A stretch of 64,000 bases of DNA from Pseudomonas syringae KCTC 12500 (lineage in GTDB: Bacteria; Pseudomonadota; Gammaproteobacteria; Pseudomonadales; Pseudomonadaceae): assembly GCF_000507185.2 (NCBI RefSeq), contig NZ_AYTM02000002.1:5119501-5183500 (forward strand), in the 5' to 3' direction. Below are positions 54,922 to 64,000 of this stretch, one piece after another. The notes beneath the pieces were generated by a model. That model saw only the letters and a list, made by a program, of their open reading frames with translations, was not told the DNA's origin and made no database searches. Numbering within the stretch: the first letter of the stretch is position 1; the number at the start of each line of letters is the position of its first letter. A program made the position numbers and the translations under genes.

Positions 54922-55658
54922 TGATGCCGGGACTTTATATCGGCTGTGCAGGCTGGAGCCTGGCGCGTGAGCACTGGCCCGACTTCCCTGACGAAGGCAG
55001 CCACTTGCAGCGCTATGCCTCGCGCTTCAACGCGGTCGAGATCAACAGCTCGTTCTATCGTCCACATCGTGCCGAGACCTACGCACGCTGGGCGCAGTCG
55101 GTGCCCGCCGGGTTTCGCTTCTCGGTCAAGATGCCGAAACTCATTACCCACGAACTCCGTCTGCGCGAGTGCGAGGCCGTTCTAGCTACGTTCCTTTCTC
55201 AATGCACTGCGCTGGATGACAAGCTGGGCTGTCTGCTGGTCCAGCTCCCGCCCTCTCTGGACTATGCACCACAGATAGCTGAAGGGTTTTTCAAAGCATT
55301 ACGCAATCAGTACGCCGGGAGGGTGGTATTGGAACCGCGCCATCAATCCTGGCGGCAGGCTCAGGGGCTGCTGATCGAGCATCGCATTGCGCAGGTGGCT
55401 GCCGATCCTTCAGTGATCAGCGATGGGCACCTGCCCGTTGGGTGGCAGGGTGCTCACTACTGGCGCCTGCACGGTGCACCGAAAATTTATCACAGCGCCT
55501 ATACCGTCGAGCATCTGGAAGGCTTGGCCGGGCGAGCGTCAGCGTCTGTAGCACAGGGAATCGAGACCTGGTGCATCTTTGACAACACGGCCAGCGGAGC
55601 CGCTGTGGGTGACGCGCTCGCGCTGCAGGCACTGGTTAAGTGCAATAGGGCTGAGTAA
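54921..55658 (+). CDS. DUF72-family protein
   Basis: A 245-residue TIM-barrel protein of the DUF72 (YecE-like) family, with Y-I-G-C-A-G-W-S (~6-13), F-N-A-V-E-I-N-S-S-F-Y-R (~36-47), F-S-V-K-M-P-K (~71-77), L-G-C-L-L-V-Q-L-P-P-S and the C-terminal D-N-T-A-S-G-A-A. Function is unknown. Start lies in TTG-ATG-ATG; ATG 54921 or 54924. It is coupled to the HhH-GPD-like gene, which hints at a nucleic-acid role, as inference only. Confidence 0.88.
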   Translation: MMPGLYIGCAGWSLAREHWPDFPDEGSHLQRYASRFNAVEINSSFYRPHRAETYARWAQSVPAGFRFSVKMPKLITHELRLRECEAVLATFLSQCTALDDKLGCLLVQLPPSLDYAPQIAEGFFKALRNQYAGRVVLEPRHQSWRQAQGLLIEHRIAQVAADPSVISDGHLPVGWQGAHYWRLHGAPKIYHSAYTVEHLEGLAGRASASVAQGIETWCIFDNTASGAAVGDALALQALVKCNRAE

Positions 55659-55680
55659 CGGGCAAGAGCGGCTGCGGTGG

Positions 55681-56058
55681 TCAGACCTGAAGCAGCTCAC
55701 TCAACGCTTCGCTCAGTTGCTCGGCACTGAACGGTTTGGCAACGCAACGTCGGTCGAGCCACGTGTCGGGGATCCCCAGCCGCCCGTAACCGGAACAAAA
55801 CATGAAGGGTATGCCGCGATCGGCAATGGCGGCGGCTATCGGGAACGAGTTACCGCCGATAATGTTGATATCCAGGATGGCCAGGTCGTACTCGCCGTTA
55901 CGTGCATATTCAATGCCTTCGTTCAGCGTGCTGGCGTGGTAAGCGGTCGCGAAACCCAGATCCTCAAGCAGCATTTCCATCAACATGGCGAGCATGGTCT
56001 CGTCTTCCACCAACAGCACTTTGGGGAGCGAGGTCTGGTCGTTCGATTCTGAGCTCAT
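55681..56058 (-). CDS. Single-domain response regulator of the bacteriophytochrome
   Basis: A 125-residue receiver domain without output. Phosphorylation Asp lies in D-L-A-I-L-D-I-N-I (~65), the acidic pair in V-E-D-E (~18-21), and the conserved Lys in V-A-K-P-F (~108). It overlaps the upstream phytochrome kinase by ATGA and is probably phosphorylated by it. As with other BphR-like regulators, the next partner is unknown. The frame extends 59 codons upstream as a shadow of the kinase gene. Confidence 0.9.
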   Translation of the reverse strand: MSSESNDQTSLPKVLLVEDETMLAMLMEMLLEDLGFATAYHASTLNEGIEYARNGEYDLAILDINIIGGNSFPIAAAIADRGIPFMFCSGYGRLGIPDTWLDRRCVAKPFSAEQLSEALSELLQV

Positions 56059-59039
56059 AAGTGGCTTTCCGGTTTGTCTGGCCAGGGAATCAGCATTGAC
56101 CAGATGATCCCTGTACGGGCGAACTGAATGTCGGCCTGGCCTTTGAGTTCTCGCTCTATGCTGCGGCGTATCAAGCGCAAGCCAAAGCCTTTCACAGTGG
56201 TTGCGACGACCGGCGGTCCGCCTGTTTCCTTCCATTCGATCTTCAGCGTGGGCGGGGAGGGGGCGGCAGTCAGCGTCGAGCTCACTGCCACCTGACCTGC
56301 TGCTGAAGAAAGCGCACCGTGTTGCACTGCGTTGGCCATCAGTTCATGGAGCACCATGGAGAGCGTCAGTGAAAAACGCGGCTCCAGGGTCACCGGGTCG
56401 CCTTCGAAACAGATCCTGTGTGCCCCCGAGTTCACCTCCTGCAGCTGCTCTATCAGGTCGACCAGTTCGGTGGAAATCCATTCTGCACGCGCCAGTGCAT
56501 CGTGCGCCTGGCTCAGGGCGAACAGGCGCGCACCGAAGCTCTTGTGAAAGGATTCCAGTGACGCAGAGCTGTTGACAGTAAGAGAAGCTATGGCCTGGAC
56601 GGTTGCCAGGGTGTTTTTTACTCGATGGTTCAGTTCATTCAGCAACCCGGCGCGGGTCAGACGATCTTCCAGTTGCTGGCGTTCCAGTTTGCTGGAAATG
56701 GACTGCGCCAGCCGGTGAGTCGTACCGCTCTGCTTTAAAAATGTCGTTTCGCCAACGGTATCCAGCCCCTGATGCATGGGCAGGGTGAAAGAAAATACGC
56801 TTCCCGAATCCAGTGAGCTGTCAGCCCACAGACGCCCGCCGTGAGCCGTGACAATGCCCTGGCATATATACAGTCCCAGGCCATTGCCGCGTGGGTTGCC
56901 TTCCTTGACGGACCAGTAGCGCTGGAAAATGAAAGGCAGGTGTTCGACCGGAATACCGATCCCGTCATCACTCACCCTGAACAGCACTTCGTGCTGATCG
57001 GCGACCGCATCGATGTTGATCCGACCACCTTTCGGGGTGAACTTGATGGCGTTACCGACCAGGTTGGAAAGTACCTGAAAGATTCGTTCCGGGTCCGCAT
57101 CGACCACCAGGCCTTGCGCTGCGGTGCAGTTGAGCTCGATGTTCTTTTCGGTGGTCAGCATCACCAGCAGGCTGCAGGCTTCTTCCAGCAGGCTGGTGAC
57201 GCTCAGCGGCAGGCGCGACAGCTGATAACGGCCGGCTTCGATCTGCGCGGTATCGAGCAGGTCTTCCAGCAGGCTGTTCATGCGCGTCGTGGCTTTCTCG
57301 ATGGTGCCCAGCGCACGGCGGATATTGCGATTTTCGAAGTGCGTGTCGCCCAACGCCCAGCGTTGCATCATGCCGCACTGCATAATGATGATCGACATTG
57401 GGTTGCGCAGGTCATGGGAGACCACGGCGACCAGTTCATCACGCAAACGAACCGCCTCCTGCTCGCGCTGCACCTGACGCTCCAGATCGCTTTCCAGAGC
57501 AGAGCGACGTATGTCTTCAGCGCCATAGAGATCTGCGCGCGACCACGGCCTGGCAATGCCGGTAACCTCTTGCTCCCAGACATCGAAAGACTGCCTTGGA
57601 TGCAGACGATGACTCGCGGGACTCTCCGGACGGGTACTGACGTGGTGGGTCGGGTCGCCGCTCCAGTTCATCGTGGAGGAGAGTTGGGCACGAAACCACA
57701 TGACAGCGTTATCAATCGGCTTGGGTAGCGTGAACGCGATGACGCCGCTGGCGACGTCTCTGTAAACGGCGCTGGCGGCAAGCTCCCTCTGCATGGAGTT
57801 GGTGTGGAAAACCCCCAGACCCTGCAAGCCCGTCGCCCGCTGTCTGGTGCGTTGATGCGCTAGGCCGGTGTCGCGTATCCAGGTGTACAGCTCACGCACT
57901 TGTTCGATTGCAGGGCAGGTGCCGAACAGATGAACCTGATCGTCAATCAACACAGCCGCACCGTCTGCCAGGGTCAGCGACATGAGAAGCTCGGGCCGGC
58001 TGACCAGTCCGTCGAGCACTTCATGATTGGCGCGACTCATGGCGTCTGCCAGTTGTCCGAGCAGGGCAACTTTCGCTTCCCGCTCGCGCTGCACATCGGT
58101 CGCGACAATGGCGGAAATTTTCACCGACAGTAACTGACCGATCATCGCGCAGGCATCGCGCAGCTCTCTGGACACCCGCAACGGTTCGGGGTGACCGCAG
58201 GCAACCAGGCCCCAGAGCTCGCCGCCATCGAGCAACGAGATACTCATTGACGAGCGCACGCCCATGTTCTTCAGGTATTCACAATGCACCGGGGACACGC
58301 TGCGCAACGTCGAGAAACCCAGGTCGAGCGGTAGCCCTATTGCCGGACGCAAGGTCGGTATCAGGGGCACGGGAACGTAGGTGGCGTCCGGAATCACACG
58401 AATCCAGTTCAGCCGATACAGTTCCCGCGCCTGGGCGGGAATGTCCGAACCGGGGAAGTTCAGGCCGCTATAGCTGGGCAATGGCCCGGTCAGCGCCTGG
58501 GCGACGACTTTGCCATGGCCCTCGGGCTCGAACCGGTAAATCATGACCCGGTCGTAGCCGGTAAGCGTCTGAATCTCGTGCACACTGATATCGAACAGCG
58601 TTTCCAGCGTTGTGGCGGCCTGCAGGTTGCGCAATACCCGGGCAAGGATTCTGGATTGCCCGTGATCGGTTTCTACGAAGTCCTCCAGCTCGATAATCAG
58701 GACATCGTCGATACGCTGCAGCGAGGCGCTGTAGTGGGCGGTTCCGAGCGTCAGTTTTATCGGGTCCAGGTTCGGGGCAGCGGGGTGGCTGTACGCATGG
58801 GCGATGAGGGCCGAATGTTCAGGCGACAGCAGCCATGACAGAGGCTTGCCCAGCAACTCGTCAGCGGTCATCCCGAGTGCTGTTGCGCAGTTGGCGCTGA
58901 CCTGTTCAATGCAAAGGGGAGCGCCTGCAACGCTGAGCAAGATGCCGTGCGGCTGAATCGCGCCAGGAACACGAATCGGCTCTCGGGCACATTCGGCTAG
59001 CGCAGCCTCAAGCGCTGCGTCAGGCTTTGCATCCAGCAT
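56055..59039 (-). CDS. bphP: Bacteriophytochrome histidine kinase with two kinase modules (HisKA and HWE)
   Basis: A 994-residue biliverdin-binding red/far-red photoreceptor. The chromophore Cys is C17 in A-E-C-A-R-E-P-I, followed by V-P-G-A-I-Q-P-H-G. PAS (~20-115), GAF (~130-310, with S-D-I-P-A-Q-A-R-E-L-Y) and PHY (~320-500, tongue motif P-R-Q-S-F) are complete. A HisKA kinase with V-S-H-D-L-R-N-P (~His 541) and an HATPase follow, and then a second module: L-N-E-L-N-H-R-V-K-N (~His 805) and a late W-K-E (~937), the HWE-kinase hallmarks. Start 59039 gives the family start; a longer frame to 59351 exists. No heme oxygenase is adjacent. Coupled to a response regulator. The symbol is tentative (BphP2-like). 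Confidence 0.93.
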   Translation of the reverse strand: MLDAKPDAALEAALAECAREPIRVPGAIQPHGILLSVAGAPLCIEQVSANCATALGMTADELLGKPLSWLLSPEHSALIAHAYSHPAAPNLDPIKLTLGTAHYSASLQRIDDVLIIELEDFVETDHGQSRILARVLRNLQAATTLETLFDISVHEIQTLTGYDRVMIYRFEPEGHGKVVAQALTGPLPSYSGLNFPGSDIPAQARELYRLNWIRVIPDATYVPVPLIPTLRPAIGLPLDLGFSTLRSVSPVHCEYLKNMGVRSSMSISLLDGGELWGLVACGHPEPLRVSRELRDACAMIGQLLSVKISAIVATDVQREREAKVALLGQLADAMSRANHEVLDGLVSRPELLMSLTLADGAAVLIDDQVHLFGTCPAIEQVRELYTWIRDTGLAHQRTRQRATGLQGLGVFHTNSMQRELAASAVYRDVASGVIAFTLPKPIDNAVMWFRAQLSSTMNWSGDPTHHVSTRPESPASHRLHPRQSFDVWEQEVTGIARPWSRADLYGAEDIRRSALESDLERQVQREQEAVRLRDELVAVVSHDLRNPMSIIIMQCGMMQRWALGDTHFENRNIRRALGTIEKATTRMNSLLEDLLDTAQIEAGRYQLSRLPLSVTSLLEEACSLLVMLTTEKNIELNCTAAQGLVVDADPERIFQVLSNLVGNAIKFTPKGGRINIDAVADQHEVLFRVSDDGIGIPVEHLPFIFQRYWSVKEGNPRGNGLGLYICQGIVTAHGGRLWADSSLDSGSVFSFTLPMHQGLDTVGETTFLKQSGTTHRLAQSISSKLERQQLEDRLTRAGLLNELNHRVKNTLATVQAIASLTVNSSASLESFHKSFGARLFALSQAHDALARAEWISTELVDLIEQLQEVNSGAHRICFEGDPVTLEPRFSLTLSMVLHELMANAVQHGALSSAAGQVAVSSTLTAAPSPPTLKIEWKETGGPPVVATTVKGFGLRLIRRSIERELKGQADIQFARTGIIWSMLIPWPDKPESHL

Positions 59040-59439
59040 GTCCTTGATCAATTGCGTGAACTCCACAGGGTGTTTCAGCCGGGAACAGCCAGCCACTGCT
59101 TGGTACGACGTGCAGTCGTTCGACGCTAAACGCGATTCAGATGGATTTTTGTCGGCCGCAGCGGGAATTTGGGCGGCCAGCGGCCCGGATGGACAGCGCA
59201 AGAAAATGCGAGGTTGCCGCGAAAGTGCGGCGTGGAGACCTGGATGACGCGCTCTGCTGATACAAGCCAGAGATAGAAGGAAGTGGGTCACCATAACAGG
59301 TGCCCGTTGGACGCGTAGCTTTAACTGACTATGTCGGGGAAATGCCTGCAAGTTGGCAGGTGTGGGCCTTTGAGGCCCTGCCTGCCATTTTTTAGCGAAT
59401 TACCGGCAAGTGCTGGGTTGCACAGGCCCGCTTGGGCAA

Positions 59440-59676
59440 TCAGCCCTGGCCGTTCAACTTGCGCTCGAGCTCACGATTCTTTGCGCGAAGCGTTTCGGCA
59501 TCCTGCTCTTTTTCCTTGATGGACGTCGGGGTGATGACCTTGTCCACGCCTTCGGTTTCGGGATTTTCCTGCGCAATGTCCTTGCGCACCACATCGACCG
59601 GCTTGCCGGACTGGTCTGTCGTTGGCGCGGACTGTTCAGGCGTTTGGCTGGAAGGCTTGTCAGTATGCTTGCTCAT
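59440..59676 (-). CDS. Small hydrophilic protein with coiled-coil end
   Basis: A 78-residue highly polar protein: N-terminal Ser/Thr/Pro/Gln-rich half, C-terminal charged helix (K-E-K-E-Q-D-A-E-T-L-R-A-K-N-R-E-L-E-R-K-L) likely to form a coiled coil. GAGAGGA lies 6 bases before ATG 59676. It resembles small stress-type or disordered proteins of pseudomonads, but no family is named. Confidence 0.6.
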   Translation of the reverse strand: MSKHTDKPSSQTPEQSAPTTDQSGKPVDVVRKDIAQENPETEGVDKVITPTSIKEKEQDAETLRAKNRELERKLNGQG

Positions 59677-59784
59677 TGCAGTTCCTCTCAGTGTGTCGTC
59701 CTGGTTGGAGGAACGAACGACGCGAAGAGTTCGACATGTTTTCATGTCGGCAGGGTTTGCCTGCGCAACGGCGGGCAAAAAAAA

Positions 59785-59811
59785 GCCCCGCCAGACAAGA
59801 TCTGGCGGGGC
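59785..59811 (-). terminator. Rho-independent terminator of mqo
   Basis: GCCCCGCCAGA and TCTGGCGGGGC form a perfect 11-bp stem with a 5-base loop. On the minus strand it is followed by TTTTTTTT, so it ends mqo, 22 bp after the stop. Confidence 0.9.
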
Positions 59812-59832
59812 TTTGCTCAAGCTGTGAAAGCC

Positions 59833-61476
59833 TTAGAGCGCCATGTCACTGGCTGGATTGCTTTTCGCTGGCTGAGCAGCAGGTGCAGCAGTTGGAGCAT
59901 TACCTGTCTTGTTCACCGGCGGTGGTGGAGTCAGTTGCAGGACTTCGGCGGTGTACGCCCATTCCTCGGCAACACGGTCCGGATTGTTGTTCAGCTTGGT
60001 GCCGTAGCTAGGCACGATCTGGTGCAGTTTTGCCTGCCATTCCGGAGTCGCTACCTTGTCCTTGAAGACTTTCTCAAGCACGCCCAGCATGATCGGCGCT
60101 GCAGTCGAGGCACCTGGCGAAGCACCCAGCAGGCCGGCAATGCTGCCGTCCTTGGAAGCAACGATTTCGGTACCCAGCTTCAGAACGCCGCCTTTCTCTT
60201 CGTCACGCTTGATGATCTGTACGCGCTGACCGGCTTGCATCAGGCGCCAGTCTTCTTTCTTGGCGTTCGGGAAGTACTCTTTCAGAGCCGCGAAGCGATC
60301 GTCGTCAGACATCATCACCTGACCGGCGAGGTATTCGATCAGCGGGTACTGTTCGATACCGACGCGAGTCATCGGCCACACGTTATGCGTGGTGGTGCTG
60401 GTCAGCAGGTCGAAGTAAGAACCGTTTTTCAGGAACTTGGTCGAGAAGGTCGCGAATGGGCCAAACAGGATCACGCGCTTGCCGTCCAGAACACGGGTGT
60501 CCAGGTGCGGAACCGACATGGGTGGCGCGCCAGTCGACGCGATACCGTAGGCCTTGCCCATGTGCTGCATGGCCAAGGTCTGGTTGTCAGTGACAAGCCA
60601 CGAACCGCCGACCGGGAAGCCGCCGTATTCCTTGGCTTCAGGAATACCGGATTCCTGCAGCAGATGCAGAGCTGCACCGCCGGCACCGATGAACAGGAAC
60701 TTGGTGTCGGTTTCGGTAACGGTGCCGTCTTTCAGGTTCTTGTACTTGACGCGCCAGGTGCCGTCGTCGTTGTGGTTGATGTCTTCGACTTCGCTCGACA
60801 ACTGCAGATTGAAATTCTGCTTGGCTTTCAGATTGGAGACGAACTGGCGGGTGATCTCGCCGAAGTTGACGTCGGTGCCGATCGGGCTCCAGGTCACGGC
60901 CAGCTTCTGCGCCGGGTCACGACCTTCCATCATCAACGGGACCCACTTCTTGATCTGCTCGTGGTCTTCGGAGTACTGCATGCCGCTGAACAGCGGGCTG
61001 GCTTGCAATGCTGCGTAACGCTTGCGCAGGAACTGGATGTTGTTGTCGCCCCACACAAAGCTCATGTGCGGTGTGGAGTTGATGAACGAACGCGGGTCCT
61101 TCAGAACGCCGGTCTTGACCTGCCAGGACCAGAACTGACGGGAGATCTGGAACGCTTCGTTGATCTCGATGGCCTTGGAGATGTCGACGTTGCCGTTCTT
61201 GTCTTCGGGGGTGTAGTTCAGTTCGGCGAGCGCCGAGTGACCGGTACCGGCGTTGTTCCAGCCGTTGGAGCTTTCTTCGGCGACGCCGTCGAGACGCTCG
61301 ACCATTTCCATCGACCAGCTTGGCTCCAGCTCGTTGAGCCAGACAGCGAGGGTTGCACTCATGATGCCGCCGCCGACGAGCAGTACGTCGACTTTCTTGG
61401 TTTCAGCCGCCTGCACGGGCATCAGGCCCATGGAAATGGCCAGACCCAGGAGGGCCGTGTTCACTTTCTTAAACAT
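59833..61476 (-). CDS. mqo: Malate:quinone oxidoreductase
   Basis: A 547-residue FAD enzyme that oxidises malate to oxaloacetate and passes electrons to quinone. It has an N-terminal hydrophobic signal-like segment (~4-25, ending V-Q-A), the FAD motif [14 protein letters not shown] (~31-44), [21 protein letters not shown] (~62-82) and, late, S-P-G-A-S-T-A-A-P. The C-terminus carries an Ala/Pro-rich extension. ATG 61476 (M-F-K-K) is favoured over 61488. A strong terminator follows. Pseudomonads often have two mqo genes; the signal-like N-terminus is seen in one class. Confidence 0.95.
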   Translation of the reverse strand: MFKKVNTALLGLAISMGLMPVQAAETKKVDVLLVGGGIMSATLAVWLNELEPSWSMEMVERLDGVAEESSNGWNNAGTGHSALAELNYTPEDKNGNVDISKAIEINEAFQISRQFWSWQVKTGVLKDPRSFINSTPHMSFVWGDNNIQFLRKRYAALQASPLFSGMQYSEDHEQIKKWVPLMMEGRDPAQKLAVTWSPIGTDVNFGEITRQFVSNLKAKQNFNLQLSSEVEDINHNDDGTWRVKYKNLKDGTVTETDTKFLFIGAGGAALHLLQESGIPEAKEYGGFPVGGSWLVTDNQTLAMQHMGKAYGIASTGAPPMSVPHLDTRVLDGKRVILFGPFATFSTKFLKNGSYFDLLTSTTTHNVWPMTRVGIEQYPLIEYLAGQVMMSDDDRFAALKEYFPNAKKEDWRLMQAGQRVQIIKRDEEKGGVLKLGTEIVASKDGSIAGLLGASPGASTAAPIMLGVLEKVFKDKVATPEWQAKLHQIVPSYGTKLNNNPDRVAEEWAYTAEVLQLTPPPPVNKTGNAPTAAPAAQPAKSNPASDMAL

Positions 61477-61488
61477 TCTGTCATCCAT

Positions 61489-62357
61489 CTGATAAACGCC
61501 ATCCGCCGACTACTCCTGGGGAAACGGCCTGTCACATGCAGCGAAGCCTGCGACAAACACTCGCACCCACGGGGACTAGAGGTGGACATACAAGGCCAAT
61601 ATAATACCGCTCGAGACCTCAATTTATGTCCTGCTGCGCTGACTTCTTATCATCATTGGATTCAGCGTCATGAGTGACATTTGCTCTGTTGGTGTGCTGC
61701 GATGCCCGAGGGCCTTGCCCTCTGAGCCACTTGCGAAGACACACCTGGTCAGCCTGTTCACGGAGTCTGAGACGCCGCGTCGGAGCATGGAGGCACGCTT
61801 GACGCGCAATTTTATGTACGCGTACTGCGACACACCCTCGGTGGCATACCGGCAAAGACGCGGTATTTTCGCATAATGTGCACCCCGGTTGCGAGGTGCC
61901 ACCATCAAATTGGCCACGAATGCCTTGATTTAGACACTTCACAGCCTTCCACTGCCTATCTGTATCGGCATTTTCGCCCGGGTCTTTAGCCGTCAGACGG
62001 ATATGGCCTTCGCTCGATCTGAACATCTCCCCGAACAGCGCGCTCATCCGGCTCTCGTGCATTCATGAGCCAGGCTCATAACGGCGTGCGACTTTGCCTG
62101 GCTAATCAGCGCTCCCACCTCCTGTTAGGGTCCGTATATGGCTGCCATGCCCGTGGACGCAATGTTCGGATACAGACGTCCGTCAAACAGTTGGAACTTT
62201 AGAAGCGCAGACCAGTTAAACACTTGTAACGGGTGATAGCGTTTTGGCTTTGATTACCCTTGGAAATAAAGGCAGCGCGTCAGTGGGCAGGAGTACGCCC
62301 GGGCCGCTGACCACACCATAACGCCCGTCGCTTTACAGCAGTGACGGCTATTACAGA
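61489..62357. other. 870-bp stretch without a recognised gene
   Basis: The part next to 61489 should hold the mqo promoter. An open frame 61619-62062 on the minus strand (147 codons) has no ribosome site and no recognisable motif, and matches no family I know. No tRNA, terminator with T-run or IS terminal repeat was seen. The stretch before 62357 must hold the promoter of the PaoABC-type operon. Confidence 0.5.
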
Positions 62358-62366
62358 GTGATCCTG

Positions 62367-63047
62367 ATGACCGAACCCAAGAAGCACAAGGAAACTGCTG
62401 TCGACAGCAGCGCCGTGCAGCCCTCGCGCCGAAACTTTCTCAAGTTTGGTGCCTCCGGCATTGCTGCGGCCACGCTGTCTACCTGGATCCCGTCCGACGG
62501 CCTGCTGCAGGCTGCGCCTCTGGCACCTGCGGCCCCCGTGGTCGAAGACAGTGACGCGCCCGCAGCGGGTGAGCAACGCATCCAGTTGAAGGTCAACGGC
62601 CAGGTTCATACCCTGAACGTGCCAGCCAATGCCGTTCTGCTCGACGTGCTGCGTGACCGTCTGCAACTGACGGGCACCAAGAAGGGCTGCGACCACGGCC
62701 AGTGCGGCGCTTGCACGCTGCTGGTCAACGGCCTGGCAATCAACTCCTGTCTGTCGATCGCCGTTCAGCATCAGGGCGACAGCATTACCACCATCGAAGG
62801 GCTGGCCGAGAACGGCAAGCTGCACCCGGTACAGGAAGCGTTCTGGGAACACGACGCTTACCAATGCGGTTATTGCACCTCCGGACAGATCATGAGCGCA
62901 GTTGCGATTCTCAAAGACCCGAACATTGCGTCCGATGACGCCAGCGTCAGAGAGGCCATGAGCGGCAATATCTGCCGTTGCGGTGCCTACAAGAACATTC
63001 TGTCTGCCGTGCAATCTGCGCGCTCGAAAATGGGAGGTGCTGCCTGA
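62367..63047 (+). CDS. paoA: Aldehyde oxidoreductase 2Fe-2S subunit (PaoA-like), Tat-exported
   Basis: A 226-residue iron-sulfur subunit of a periplasmic molybdenum aldehyde dehydrogenase. A Tat signal is present: S-R-R-N-F-L-K-F-G (~20-28) followed by a hydrophobic run. The plant-type 2Fe-2S cysteines lie in G-C-D-H-G-Q-C-G-A-C (~106-115) and a later C; the second cluster uses C-G-Y-C (~168-171) and C-R-C (~206-208). Start ATG 62367, with GTG 62358 as alternative. The stop overlaps the next start by one base. Confidence 0.9.
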   Translation: MTEPKKHKETAVDSSAVQPSRRNFLKFGASGIAAATLSTWIPSDGLLQAAPLAPAAPVVEDSDAPAAGEQRIQLKVNGQVHTLNVPANAVLLDVLRDRLQLTGTKKGCDHGQCGACTLLVNGLAINSCLSIAVQHQGDSITTIEGLAENGKLHPVQEAFWEHDAYQCGYCTSGQIMSAVAILKDPNIASDDASVREAMSGNICRCGAYKNILSAVQSARSKMGGAA

Positions 63048-64000
63048 TGCGAACTTTCGACTACGCTCGCGCCGCTTCGCCCGCGCAGGCTTTCAGCACA
63101 GCGTCCGGTGAAGGGCAACGCTTTTATCTGGCCGGTGGCACCACACTGCTGGACCTGGTCAAGCTCGACGTGATGCAACCGCAGCAACTGGTGGACATCA
63201 ACCATCTGGCGTTTAAGCAGGTCGAGTCGCTGCCTGATGGCCGCCTGCGCATCGGCGCGCTGGTCAGCAACACCGACCTGGCCAGCCACCCGCTGGTGCA
63301 GCAGCGCTACCCGGTGTTGTCCGAAGCGATTCTTGCCGGTGCTTCGACCCAATTGCGCAACAAGGCGACCACCGCCGGCAATCTTATGCAGCGTGTGCGC
63401 TGCCCGTATTTTCGCGATGGTATTTCAGCCTGTAACAAGCGCCAACCGGGCTCCGGTTGTGCAGCCATTGGCGGGATGAACCGTAGTGTGCACGCAGTGC
63501 TGGGCACCAGCGAGCATTGTATTGCCACGCATCCGTCAGACATGTGTGTCGGCATGGCGGCGATCGGCGGGCAGGTTACCGTTCAGGGCGCCAATGGCTC
63601 GCGGGATATCCCGTTCGCTGACTTTCATTTGCTGCCTGGTGATACGCCAGAGCGCGAACATGCGCTGGCGCCACACGAGCTCATCACCCATGTGACCCTC
63701 GACGCGCCGCTGTCAGGCAGCCGCTCGTCTTACCTGAAGCTGCGCGACCGCACTTCTTACCAGTTCGCCCTGGCGTCCAGCGCGGTGATTCTGGTGATGG
63801 ACGGCAAACGTATTACCGATGCGCGCATTGCACTGGGCGGTGTGGGCACCAAGCCGTGGCGTGCGCTGGACGCCGAACGTGCGCTGATCGGTCAGCGTGC
63901 CGATCTGGACACCTTTGCGCAGGTCGCAGCGCTGGCGATGAAAGGCTCGCGGGCCTATGAACACAACGCCTTCAAGATCCCGCTGGGTCAGCAGGTCATC
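63047..64000 (+). CDS. paoB: Aldehyde oxidoreductase FAD subunit (PaoB-like), runs off right edge
   Basis: The frame is open from ATG 63047 (GGAGG 8 bases upstream) to the window end, 318 codons, so nearly the whole of a ~320-330 residue protein. FAD-binding motifs are Y-L-A-G-G-T-T-L-L-D-L (~26-36) and T-T-A-G-N-L-M-Q-R (~107-115). After it comes C-P-Y-F-R-D ... C-N-K-R-Q-P-G-S-G-C, the extra 4Fe-4S insertion known from E. coli PaoB. The late L-G-G-V-G-T-K-P-W-R motif is in place. The molybdopterin subunit is expected just outside. Coupled to paoA by a TGATG overlap. Confidence 0.9.
   Translation, partial: MRTFDYARAASPAQAFSTASGEGQRFYLAGGTTLLDLVKLDVMQPQQLVDINHLAFKQVESLPDGRLRIGALVSNTDLASHPLVQQRYPVLSEAILAGASTQLRNKATTAGNLMQRVRCPYFRDGISACNKRQPGSGCAAIGGMNRSVHAVLGTSEHCIATHPSDMCVGMAAIGGQVTVQGANGSRDIPFADFHLLPGDTPEREHALAPHELITHVTLDAPLSGSRSSYLKLRDRTSYQFALASSAVILVMDGKRITDARIALGGVGTKPWRALDAERALIGQRADLDTFAQVAALAMKGSRAYEHNAFKIPLGQQVI

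Noticed and set aside
59410..61677. 755-codon plus-strand frame
   Set aside because: It runs antisense through mqo and its terminator; the real gene on the minus strand has all Mqo motifs. Long antisense frames are common in GC-rich genes.
61619..62062. 147-codon minus-strand frame upstream of mqo
   Set aside because: No ribosome binding site, unusual composition and no motif; kept only as part of the unexplained gap.

Overview
The window looks like a chromosomal piece of a fluorescent pseudomonad, most likely the Pseudomonas syringae group. This is inferred from the gene set (one complete type VI secretion locus, an L-arabinose ABC importer, an Azt-type zinc importer, a bacteriophytochrome with a response regulator, a periplasm-directed Mqo, DNA polymerase II), from moderately GC-rich codon use, and from a short palindromic intergenic repeat of a kind common in these genomes. 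No species was established by search.

1-23.6 kb is a type VI secretion (T6SS) island. Two divergent transcription units flank a 0.6-kb AT-rich control region. Leftward runs hcp - vgrG - DUF4123 adaptor - VasX-like effector; the effector runs off the left edge, so its toxin domain and immunity gene are not visible. Rightward runs tssA-B-C-E-F-G-H, a sigma54 activator, a small lipoprotein, then tssJ-K-L-M. With hcp (TssD) and vgrG (TssI) all 13 core components are present, while no Fha, PpkA/PppA, TagF or PAAR gene is seen. Sigma54-type promoter sequences upstream of hcp (good) and tssA (weaker), plus the activator in the cluster, suggest RpoN control. The right boundary is marked by a hairpin and the remnant of an acetyltransferase gene.

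23.9-36.8 kb is a mixed housekeeping and accessory stretch: phosphodiesterase, oxidoreductase with a divergent LysR regulator, a frameshifted histidyl-tRNA-synthetase-like gene behind a leader peptide with four consecutive His codons and an intrinsic terminator (a histidine attenuator), a GNAT enzyme, a DUF2314/ankyrin membrane protein, a TauD-like dioxygenase, a GAF protein, an HBM chemoreceptor, a LysR/aminotransferase pair, a DUF4174 protein and a CBS protein.

36.8-45.4 kb holds DNA polymerase II, a sirtuin, a radical SAM/TIGR03915 pair behind a LexA-box sequence, and a zinc importer operon (small membrane protein, aztABC) behind two Zur-like palindromes.

45.4-51.5 kb is a sugar block: aldose 1-epimerase, an SMP-30 lactonase and araFGH, with a repeated 15-25 bp element in the control regions. 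51.5-64 kb carries an APC permease, small proteins, a CAP-domain protein, a HhH-GPD-like protein with a DUF72 protein, a bacteriophytochrome with two kinase modules plus its response regulator, Mqo, an 870-bp stretch without a recognisable gene, and the first two genes of a PaoABC-type molybdenum aldehyde oxidoreductase, the second cut by the right edge.
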